A DNA stretch of 32,275 nt from DAOTVS01 sp034436375 (GTDB taxonomy: Bacteria > Chloroflexota > Anaerolineae > SpSt-313): assembly GCA_034436375.1 (NCBI GenBank), contig DAOTVS010000248.1, positions 1-32,275 of the forward strand. The letters run 5' to 3'. Positions 7,121-13,256 of the stretch are shown one piece after another (positions within the stretch are counted from its first letter, which is position 1; each line of letters begins with the position of its first letter). A program made the position numbers and the translations under genes. Below the pieces are notes generated by a model. It was not told the DNA's origin and made no database searches. It was given only the letters and a program-made list of their open reading frames with translations.

Positions 7121-7669
7121 GTGCGTGTGATCGGCGGCAGCGCCAAGGGCATTCACCTGGCCTCCGTGCCCGGAGAGTCAACCCGCCCCATTACCGACCG
7201 GGTCAAAGAGTCCTTGTTCGATATCCTGGGCTCATTTGTCCAGGGTGCCAGGGTGCTGGATCTTTTTGCCGGCACGGGGAGCGTGGCCATCGAGGCCCTC
7301 AGCCGCGGTGCGCGCGAGGCTGTGCTCATCGACAAGGACCGGCGCGCCATCGCGACCATTCGCCGCAACCTGGCCGCCGCGCACCTGGAAGATCGCGCCC
7401 AGGTTATCCAGGGCGATGCCTTTGCCTACTTGTGCCACCCCCCAGCCGAGCCTTTTGACCTTATCTATATCGCTCCTCCCCAATACAAGGGGATGTGGGT
7501 GCGGGCCCTGCAGGCCATCGACCACCCCGGCTACCTCACGCCCGAGGGGCTGGTCATCGTGCAGATCTTCCCCAAAGAGGATGAGCCTGTGCCCCTGCAG
7601 TATCTCGAGCGTACCGAGGAGCGCAAGTACGGTTCCACACTGCTGGCGTTCTACGAGTTAAAAGGGTAA
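7121..7669 (+). CDS. rsmD: 16S rRNA (guanine966-N2)-methyltransferase RsmD-like
   Basis: A 182-residue SAM-dependent methyltransferase of RsmD length. It begins VRVIGGSAKG and has RPITDRVKESLFDIL (22-36), the classic RsmD N-terminal signature. VLDLFAGTGSVAIEALSRGA (45-64) is the SAM-binding motif I, and LIDKDRRAI follows. RsmD methylates G966 of 16S rRNA in the small subunit. The catalytic D/N-PP-Y/F motif is replaced by APPQYK at 118-123, so the first residue that contacts the target amine is Ala. The GTG start at 7121 is chosen over longer open frame because GAGGGAGG (7106-7113) sits 7 nt upstream. Second gene of an operon with the lipid kinase. Its stop lies in the left arm of a long hairpin. 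Confidence 0.85.
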   Translation: MRVIGGSAKGIHLASVPGESTRPITDRVKESLFDILGSFVQGARVLDLFAGTGSVAIEALSRGAREAVLIDKDRRAIATIRRNLAAAHLEDRAQVIQGDAFAYLCHPPAEPFDLIYIAPPQYKGMWVRALQAIDHPGYLTPEGLVIVQIFPKEDEPVPLQYLERTEERKYGSTLLAFYELKG

Positions 7670-7724
7670 AAGGCGAAGAGGGGAAGGGGCTGCCGGCCCC
7701 TTTCCCCTCTTCGCCTTTTACCCC
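7664..7724. terminator. Long hairpin between convergent genes, probable bidirectional terminator
   Basis: The left arm (from 7664) pairs with the right arm (to 7724) over about 27 bp with one extra base; the loop is about TGCC. The rsmD stop (7667-7669) is inside the left arm, and the aldo/keto reductase stop on the other strand is 11 nt past the right arm. There is no long T-run; the arms include TAAAAGG/CCTTTTA. The apex sequence recurs at 20874-20895. Confidence 0.7.
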
Positions 7725-7734
7725 TATTGGCGGA

Positions 7735-8709
7735 TCAGGCTTCGAGGGCAGCGATCTCTTCAGGCGTCAACGTGAGGTCCGCCGCGGCGCAGCTGGCGCG
7801 GGCCTGCTCTGGGGTGCGGCAGCCGGCAATGGCAAAGGCCGGGAAGGGCTGGTTCAGCAGGTAGGCCAGGGCGATCTGGTTGGCGCTGCACCCGCGCTGC
7901 GCAGCCAGGGCCTGGGCCCGTTCGAGCCGGGCGAAATTGGCATTGCTAAAGTAGAGCTTGCCCACCCCCGAGCTGGCCATGCGCGGGTCTTGGGCGCTGG
8001 CGCGGCTGTATTTGCCGCCGAAAAAGCCCCCGGCCTGGGAGGAATAGGCCACGGCTGGGAATTTGCCAGCGCGGTGCCAGGCCAGGGTGGGTGTATCCAT
8101 ATAGAGCATCCCCGAGAAGCCGGCGGCTTCCTGGTGCGCCTCGGCCAGGCTCCAGCCGATCTGGCTGGCCATAAACCCCCGCAGGCCGTGGGCGCAGGCA
8201 TAATCGGCTGCCTCCTGCAGGCGTGCGGTCGTCCAGTTGGAGGCGCCGATGGCCCGGATGAGCCCGGCGGCGATCGCCTCGTTCAGCGCTCCCAGAATCT
8301 CGCCCACGGGCACGGCCGGATCATCCCGGTGCAGCCAGTAGAGGTCGACATGATCGCGCTGCAGACGCTCCAGGCTCTCATGCAAATCCTGGGCGATCTC
8401 GACCGGGGAAAGGCGCGAGATGTGCATGGTCTCCAGGCGCGGATGGGCCCCCTTGGTGCCGACCATAAAGGGGAAATGGGCGCCCTGTGCGCGCAGCCAG
8501 GCGCCGATAGTGCGCTCGCTCGCCCCGGCGCCATCGGGGAGCCAGCTGGCATAGACGTGGGCCGTATCAACCCAGTTGCCGCCGCATGCAGCATAGGCAT
8601 CGAGCAAGGCAAAGGCCTGCGCCTGCGGGATGCTCGTGCCCAGCCCTCCGCCGCCGAGGCAGATCCGGGAAGGGGTGAGCGGCAGGCCGGCCAGTGGTTG
8701 GTAGCGCAT
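7735..8709 (-). CDS. Aldo/keto reductase family oxidoreductase
   Basis: A 324-residue TIM-barrel NAD(P)H-dependent reductase. The catalytic tetrad is visible as Asp48 and Tyr53 in WVDTAHVY (46-53), Lys86 in VGTKGA (83-88) and His127 in LYWLHRDD (123-130). IGASNW (later), GGFFGGKY and the C-terminal IAGCRTPEQ are characteristic, the last being part of the phosphate/NADP-binding end. Substrates are carbonyl compounds and cannot be specified. AAAGGAG lies 8 nt before the ATG. It converges on rsmD and is divergent from the ABC exporter, with a 330-nt intergenic region between that holds a large palindrome. Confidence 0.9.
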   Translation of the reverse strand: MRYQPLAGLPLTPSRICLGGGGLGTSIPQAQAFALLDAYAACGGNWVDTAHVYASWLPDGAGASERTIGAWLRAQGAHFPFMVGTKGAHPRLETMHISRLSPVEIAQDLHESLERLQRDHVDLYWLHRDDPAVPVGEILGALNEAIAAGLIRAIGASNWTTARLQEAADYACAHGLRGFMASQIGWSLAEAHQEAAGFSGMLYMDTPTLAWHRAGKFPAVAYSSQAGGFFGGKYSRASAQDPRMASSGVGKLYFSNANFARLERAQALAAQRGCSANQIALAYLLNQPFPAFAIAGCRTPEQARASCAAADLTLTPEEIAALEA

Positions 8710-8823
8710 GGCTGTTGCTCCTTTGTAAAGAGGTCCATGCGCATTCTACTACCAGTCCTGATAGGGGCAAAATGGTGTGGGCCGGGTGATTTGCGTTGCA
8801 TGGACCCGGCGCGGCCCCTTATG

Positions 8824-8908
8824 AGGTGTCGGTGGTGTGCCAGGCCCCGGCATTCTGGGGCGGCTTCAGCCGCCCAGAATGCCGGGGCCTGGCACACCAC
8901 CGACACCT
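8824..8908. repeat. 85-nt near-perfect palindrome
   Basis: From AGGTGTCGGTGGTGTGCC (8824-8841) to its exact complement ending at 8908. The arms are about 41 nt and pair throughout except for one extra G near the centre, with a tiny loop (TTCA). Confidence 0.9.
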
Positions 8909-8915
8909 ACCTGGG

Positions 8916-8941
8916 TTGAGGCCGGGCATCGGCGGAGCGTG
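8916..8941 (+). repeat. 26-nt GC-rich intergenic repeat, copy 1
   Basis: TTGAGGCCGGGCATCGGCGG and the following GAGCGTG match 20940-20965 at 24 of 26 positions. Both copies continue into GC-rich sequence that can pair back with the GCCGGGC part. Confidence 0.75.
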
Positions 8942-8969
8942 ACGCCCGGCTGTCGCAACTCTGCCGCTA

Positions 8970-8998
8970 TTGACTCCTTTCCCCAATAGAGGTATGCT
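8970..8998 (+). promoter_or_regulatory. Promoter of the ABC exporter gene
   Basis: TTGACT (8970-8975), a 17-nt spacer and TATGCT (8993-8998). The expected start near 9005 gives a leader of about 35 nt with a GGAGAGG ribosome site before the ATG at 9040. Confidence 0.55.
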
Positions 8999-9039
8999 GC
9001 CAGAATTCAGCAGGGCTCTTTTGGAGAGGATCGACAACA

Positions 9040-11049
9040 ATGCACGGCGGTGGCTGGCACTCGTATATTCGCTACGATGAGAAACAGGATCGCCCCGAGA
9101 TCAGTTTGGCGTTGGTGCGCCGGGTGGCAGGGTATGGCCGCCCCTATCTGGGCAGAATCATCGCCATGCTGGGGATTATCGTCATCATCACCCTGTTGAG
9201 CCTGGTGCCGCCGCTCCTGGTGCGCGATCTCATCGACCGCACGCTGCCCCAGCGCAATTTTGCGCGCCTGAACCTGCTCGCTCTCGGCATGATTGCCATC
9301 CCGTTGGTGAACGGCCTTTTGGGCGTTGCCCAACGCTACTTGAGCGCGTCCATCGGCGAGGGCGTGATCTATGATCTGCGCGTCGCCCTCTATACTCACA
9401 TGCAGCGCATGTCGCTGCGCTTTTTCACCCACACCAAGACGGGCGAGCTGATGTCGCGGCTGAACAATGACGTGGGTGGGGCCCAGCGCGCCATCAATGG
9501 GACCATCGTGGACCTGCTCACCAACCTGATTACCCTGGTGAGCACGCTGGCGATCATGGTGCGGTTGAATGTGCATCTGACGATCCTGTCGGTGCTGGTG
9601 CTGCCGCTCTTTATTTTTCCGGCGCGGCTGCTGGGCAACCGGGTGCGAGAGGTCGTCCGCGAGCAACTCTCTCTGAACGCCGAAATGAACGCCATGATGA
9701 ACGAGACGCTCAACGTCAGTGGGGCGCTCCTGGTCAAACTGTTTGGGCGCGGCGCGAGTGAGATCGGGCGGTTCTCCGAGCGCGCCAGCCGGGTGCGTCG
9801 GGCGGATATCAAGCAGGTTTACCTCATGCGCTGGTTTGCCCTCACCACCAGCCTGGTCAGCGCCGTCGGCTCGGCCCTGGTCTTCTATGTGGGCGGCCTG
9901 CTGGTGCTGCACGACCCCAGCTTTACCATCGGCACGATTGTCGCCTTTACGGCCTATCTCGGCAATGTCTACGGCCCCCTCACGGCGCTCACTAACGCCC
10001 GGGTGGATTTCGCCACCTCATTGGTCAGTTTTGAGCGGGTATTCGAGGTGCTGGACCTGCCGGTCGAGATCAAGGAGAGGCCAGGGGCGCTGTATCTGAA
10101 ACAGATCCAGGGGCACGTCCGTTTCGATCATGTCTCGTTCAGCTACCGGACGGGGGAGGGCCAGGCAGGCGCCATCGCCACCCTGAGCGAGGTCGTCCGG
10201 TTCGGGCGCGGCGCTGCCAGCTTCCAGCCGCCCCTCTCACAGGAGGAGGGCAAGCGTCCGGCTCATAGCGGCGCCGGCGGCCGGGCCCAGAACGGCCTGG
10301 CGGCGGAGGACGAGCCGCCCCAGCCGGCCCGCTGGGCCGTGCACGATGTCAGCTTTGACGTCTGGCCGGGGCAACTGGCGGCGCTGGTCGGCCCGAGCGG
10401 CGCCGGCAAGACGACGATCACCTACCTGCTGCCGCGCCTCTACGAGCCATCGCAGGGGGCGATTCTGATCGACGGCCACGATATCCGCGACCTGACCCAG
10501 GATACCCTGGCCGAGCAGATCGGCATGGTCACGCAAGAGACCTACCTCTTCAACGACACCATCCAGGCCAACCTGCTCTACGCCCGGCCCAACGCGACCG
10601 ATGCGGAGATCGAGACCGCCTGCCGCGTCGCCAATATCCACGATTTCATCCTGGGCCTGCCGGAGGGCTATGAGACCGTTGTGGGCAACCGCGGCTACCG
10701 CCTCTCAGGCGGCGAGAAGCAGCGGCTGGCCATCGCCCGGGTCGTCCTGAAAAACCCGCGCATCCTCGTGCTGGATGAGGCCACCTCCTCACTGGATAGC
10801 CAGTCGGAGGCCCTGATCCAGGCGGCGCTGGAGCGGATCATGGTCGGGCGCACCAGCCTGGTCATCGCCCACCGGCTCAGCACCATCCTGGCTGCCGATA
10901 CCATCCTGGTCCTGGATCAGGGCTGCCTGGTCGAACAGGGCACCCATGCCGAGCTGCTGGCCAAGGGCGGCCTCTACGCCTCGCTCTATGAAACCCAGTT
11001 CCGGCCGGGGCGGAAGGAGGCTCAGGCGCCGGGCGAAGAGCAGGCATGA
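9040..11049 (+). CDS. ABC exporter, fused membrane and ATPase domains, with NBD insertion
   Basis: A 669-residue half-transporter (type IV ABC exporter) expected to work as a dimer in the cytoplasmic membrane. Residues 35-330 carry about six membrane helices of the ABC_membrane domain. The ATPase has an A-loop Tyr in SFSYR (366-370), Walker A GPSGAGKTT (451-459), Q-loop VTQETYLFNDTI (497-508), signature LSGGEKQR (555-562), Walker B ILVLDE (575-580), a D-loop and the His switch in VIAHRLS (608-614). All key residues are present. Residues about 371-431, between the A-loop and AVHDVSF, form a Gly/Ala/Pro/Glu-rich insertion absent from standard exporters. Substrate unknown (lipids, peptides or drugs are typical). 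GGAGAGG precedes the ATG. Its TGA overlaps the ATG of a decayed acetyltransferase frame. Confidence 0.92.
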   Translation: MHGGGWHSYIRYDEKQDRPEISLALVRRVAGYGRPYLGRIIAMLGIIVIITLLSLVPPLLVRDLIDRTLPQRNFARLNLLALGMIAIPLVNGLLGVAQRYLSASIGEGVIYDLRVALYTHMQRMSLRFFTHTKTGELMSRLNNDVGGAQRAINGTIVDLLTNLITLVSTLAIMVRLNVHLTILSVLVLPLFIFPARLLGNRVREVVREQLSLNAEMNAMMNETLNVSGALLVKLFGRGASEIGRFSERASRVRRADIKQVYLMRWFALTTSLVSAVGSALVFYVGGLLVLHDPSFTIGTIVAFTAYLGNVYGPLTALTNARVDFATSLVSFERVFEVLDLPVEIKERPGALYLKQIQGHVRFDHVSFSYRTGEGQAGAIATLSEVVRFGRGAASFQPPLSQEEGKRPAHSGAGGRAQNGLAAEDEPPQPARWAVHDVSFDVWPGQLAALVGPSGAGKTTITYLLPRLYEPSQGAILIDGHDIRDLTQDTLAEQIGMVTQETYLFNDTIQANLLYARPNATDAEIETACRVANIHDFILGLPEGYETVVGNRGYRLSGGEKQRLAIARVVLKNPRILVLDEATSSLDSQSEALIQAALERIMVGRTSLVIAHRLSTILAADTILVLDQGCLVEQGTHAELLAKGGLYASLYETQFRPGRKEAQAPGEEQA

Positions 11050-11250
11050 ATGTCTACACCAGCGGGCACATCGCCCACCCCATCATAGAGACTGGCCGGC
11101 AAAGGATACGCCAAAGAAGCAGCCCAAGCTGTGACTGGGGGGGCATTGGCCAGCTACCCCATTCCCTGCATCGTCGCGACCGTGGAGGTGGGCAACATCG
11201 CCTCACAAAAGGTCGTGGAGAGCTGTGGGTATAGTTCATCGATGAGTTGA
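11046..11250 (+). pseudogene. Decayed GNAT acetyltransferase remnant
   Basis: From 11089 to a TGA at 11248-11250 one frame reads GKGYAKEAAQAV, then PIPCIVATVEVGNIASQKV and VESCGY. This is the acetyl-CoA-loop and C-terminal pattern of GNAT N-acetyltransferases (G-x-G-Y-A-x-E-A ... N-x-x-S-x-x-x-x-E-x-x-G-Y). That frame has no start and meets a TAG at 11086-11088. A second frame begins at ATG 11046, overlapping the ABC stop as ATGA, and reads GHIAHPIIETG before it shifts out of register. The simplest reading is a downstream gene in the ABC operon that lost its N-terminal part and suffered a frameshift. Function is presumed lost. Confidence 0.65.
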
Positions 11251-11284
11251 GAGTTCGACCACGGCTGGAAGCCATCGGGCTCAG

Positions 11285-11373
11285 AAAGGCAAAGCCCCCT
11301 TCGGGGCTCGTGCAGGAGTGAATCTTGCTGTAAGTCATCTTCCCTCCACACGAGCCCGCAGGGCTTTGCTTTT
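11285..11373. repeat. Inverted repeat with self-folding arms
   Basis: The left arm 11285-11312 (AAAGGCAAAGCCCCCTTCGG onward) is near-complementary to the right arm 11349-11373 (CACGAGCCCGCAGGGCTTTG onward), with about 36 nt between. Each arm also folds on itself (GCCCC-CTTC-GGGGC; GCCC-GCA-GGGC). Confidence 0.7.
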
Positions 11374-11447
11374 CACAGCCCGGCGGCTTTAGCCCCGGGC
11401 CCTCTTGGTCAAGCGCGCTTCGCACGCGACCGAAGTGGAGCCATTCG

Positions 11448-11483
11448 GGGGGTTGGCGGGCTGCAGGCAGCCCGCCAACCCCC
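11448..11483. terminator. 17-bp perfect hairpin, possible terminator
   Basis: GGGGGTTGGCGGGCTGC (11448-11464) pairs perfectly with 11467-11483 around a 2-nt centre. It lies 82 nt past the ino1 stop on the minus strand and about 400 nt past the ABC exporter stop. No T-run follows on either side, so a terminator role is only possible. Confidence 0.55.
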
Positions 11484-11564
11484 TCCCGGGTCAGAGCCGG
11501 GCAGGCGCGCAGTACCTTTGCCGGCTGTCACGGGGTGCCGGCTGGACCAAGTACGGTTGTCGTA

Positions 11565-12635
11565 TTATTTACCTGCGATAAAGTCCTCGGTCAGCCGGCG
11601 AGCCTCGTCATCCGAGTGCTGCACCGGCGGCGACTTCATCAGGTACGAGGAGGGGGCTTCGAGCGTGCCCGAGAGCTTGCGGTCGAGGCCGATCTTGCAG
11701 CAGCGGATGGCGTCGATGACCACACCCGCCGAGTTGGGCGAATCCCACACCTCGACCTTGCACTCGAGGTTGAGAGGCACACCACCAAAGGTGGTGCCCT
11801 CCATGCGGATGTAGCACCACTTGCGGTCGGTCAACCAGGGCACGTAATCGCTCGGGCCAACATGGATATTGTCGGGGTCGAGCTGATAGTCGAGCTGGCT
11901 GGTGACGGCGTTGGTCTTGGAGATTTTCTTCGACTCGAGCCGCTCCCGCTCCAGCATGTTGAAGAAATCGGTGTTGCCGCCGAAATTGAGCTGGTAGGTG
12001 CGGTCGAGGCGCACGCCGCGCTCGCGGAAGAGGTGCGTGAGCACGCGGTGCGTGATGGTGGCGCCCACCTGCGACTTGACGTCATCGCCGATCATGGGCA
12101 GCCCACGCTCCTTGAACCGCCCCTGCCAATAGTTCTCGCGCGCGATAAAGACGGGCATGCAGTTCACAAAGGCGCAGCCTGCATCGAGGATCTGCTCGAC
12201 GTACCACTTGGTGGCCATCTCACTGCCGACGGGCAGATAGTTTACGACCACGTCGGTGCCGGTATCCTTGAGGATCTTGACAATATCGGCGGTGGAGCCA
12301 GGCGCTTTGGTGATGATCTGCTTCAGGTACTTACCCAGACCGTCGTGGGTCATGCCGCGCGACACGGGCACGCCCAGGTTCGGCACATCGCTGAACTTGA
12401 TGGTGTTGTTCGGGGGTGACCAGATGGCCTCCGAGAGGTCCTTGCCGACCTTGTTGGCGTCGATGTCAAAAGCAGCGCTGAATTCGACATCGCCGATGTG
12501 ATACTCACCCAGGCGGGGGTGCATCAAGCCCGGGATGAACTCGTCATCGGCGGCATCTTTGTAATAATGGACGCCCTGGATCAGCGAGCAAGCGCAGTTG
12601 CCCACCCCGATGATCGCGACACGGATCTTTCCCAC
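11565..12635 (-). CDS. ino1: myo-Inositol-1-phosphate synthase
   Basis: Converts D-glucose 6-phosphate to 1L-myo-inositol 1-phosphate with bound NAD+, the first step to inositol lipids or other inositol compounds. The 356-residue protein has the NAD motif RVAIIGVGNCACSL near the start, HHP-like GLMHPRLGEYHIGDVEFSAAFD, VVVNYLPVGSE, IGDDVKSQVGATITHRVL, NMLERERLESKKISK, VEVWDSPNSAGVVIDAIR and SSYLMKSPP. This is the short actinobacterial/archaeal-type enzyme and closely resembles mycobacterial Ino1 as I remember it. The frame extends upstream to 12770, but the GTG at 12635 has AAGGAG 8 nt before it and gives the family N-terminus. No inositol monophosphatase or phosphatidylinositol synthase gene is adjacent. 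Confidence 0.94.
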   Translation of the reverse strand: MGKIRVAIIGVGNCACSLIQGVHYYKDAADDEFIPGLMHPRLGEYHIGDVEFSAAFDIDANKVGKDLSEAIWSPPNNTIKFSDVPNLGVPVSRGMTHDGLGKYLKQIITKAPGSTADIVKILKDTGTDVVVNYLPVGSEMATKWYVEQILDAGCAFVNCMPVFIARENYWQGRFKERGLPMIGDDVKSQVGATITHRVLTHLFRERGVRLDRTYQLNFGGNTDFFNMLERERLESKKISKTNAVTSQLDYQLDPDNIHVGPSDYVPWLTDRKWCYIRMEGTTFGGVPLNLECKVEVWDSPNSAGVVIDAIRCCKIGLDRKLSGTLEAPSSYLMKSPPVQHSDDEARRLTEDFIAGK

Positions 12636-12722
12636 GAAAGGACTCCTTTCTGACCTAAACCGGTTGTTCATGCGCCCTGCACACCTCCCGATAGAACACG
12701 AGGTGCTACAGGGGGATGCGAA

Positions 12723-12771
12723 GGTGCACACGTGTCCACGGAAAACTCGTCTCGCTGAACACGTGTGCACC
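12723..12771. repeat. 13-bp perfect inverted repeat upstream of ino1
   Basis: GGTGCACACGTGT (12723-12735) and ACACGTGTGCACC (12759-12771) are perfect complements separated by 23 nt. Each arm contains the smaller palindrome CACGTG. It lies 88-136 nt upstream of the ino1 start and could be an operator or a repeat element. Confidence 0.7.
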
Positions 12772-12790
12772 GCTGAATTTTAAGGTTTGT

Positions 12791-12821
12791 GCCGCGGAAC
12801 CCCGGCGCCGGGTTCCGCGGC
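12791..12821. repeat. 31-nt GC palindrome
   Basis: GCCGCGGAACC (12791-12801) pairs with GGTTCCGCGGC (12811-12821) around a CGGCGCCG core, with one extra C. Intergenic, upstream of ino1. Confidence 0.7.
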
Positions 12822-13136
12822 TCCCGGTGTCCTTGTCTTTTTTTGACCCTCCGTGCGGACCGTGGTACTCTTTCCCGCATACCGATCTCCCATGCCTGGC
12901 CTGAAAATAGCACGGGCGCCCTTCCGGGCAGTTGCCCGGCTGGTCCGCTCTGCCCAGGCCCGGCCTTATCCCAGAGAGTGTCGGGCTGTGGGGCGGTCGC
13001 ACAGACCCACATCGTATGGAAGGCCTGCTTCGGCCGCGTGCGGAGCAGGATGCCCGGAAGCCCGGAGCCATTCTCCTGCCTCCTGATGCCTCAAAGGAAG
13101 GGCATGTCTGATTGGGCACAATGCATGGCGAAAATG

Positions 13137-13232
13137 GATCTTACGCGGAGGTCGCGGGGCCGCGGAGGCTTGCCCTGAGCAAGGCTGAAGGGTTGATATG
13201 GAACCCCGTTCTCCGCGCCTCTGCGTGAGATC
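13137..13232. repeat. Inverted repeat with tandem-unit arms (ACGCGGAGG type)
   Basis: The left arm 13137-13168 (GATCTTACGCGGAGGTCGCG onward) is imperfectly complementary to the right arm ending CCTCTGCGTGAGATCG (to 13232). The centre holds a CCTGAGCAAGGCTGAAGGG element (13174-13192). The right arm ends 10 nt before the ribosome site of the GH3 gene. Confidence 0.6.
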
Positions 13233-13256
13233 GATTCTGGAATCAGGAGGACCCTC

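Larger units (their letters stand above)
8710..9039. other. Divergent intergenic region with palindrome, repeat and promoters
   Basis: No coding potential is seen. On the minus strand TTGCCC (8770-8765), 16 nt and TAGAAT (8748-8743) could be the aldo/keto reductase promoter. An 85-nt palindrome (8824-8908), a 26-nt repeat (8916-8941) shared with 20940-20965, and the ABC exporter promoter (8970-8998) fill the rest. Confidence 0.6.
11050..11564. other. Intergenic region with gene remnant and hairpins
   Basis: After the acetyltransferase remnant (to 11250) there is no convincing gene. An inverted repeat occupies 11285-11373 and a strong hairpin 11448-11483. The ABC exporter and ino1 converge on this region, so one or both structures may terminate transcription. 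Confidence 0.6.
12636..13256. other. Divergent intergenic region between ino1 and the GH3 gene
   Basis: About 620 nt without a credible gene; the open frames on both strands are Arg/Pro/Gly/Ser-rich and lack ribosome sites. It contains two palindromes (12723-12771 and 12791-12821) and a tandem-unit inverted repeat (13137-13232). No clear promoter could be assigned to either gene. Confidence 0.6.

Noticed and set aside
12706..13119. Possible small genes in the ino1-GH3 intergenic region
   Set aside because: All frames are low-quality in composition, overlap palindromes and lack ribosome sites.
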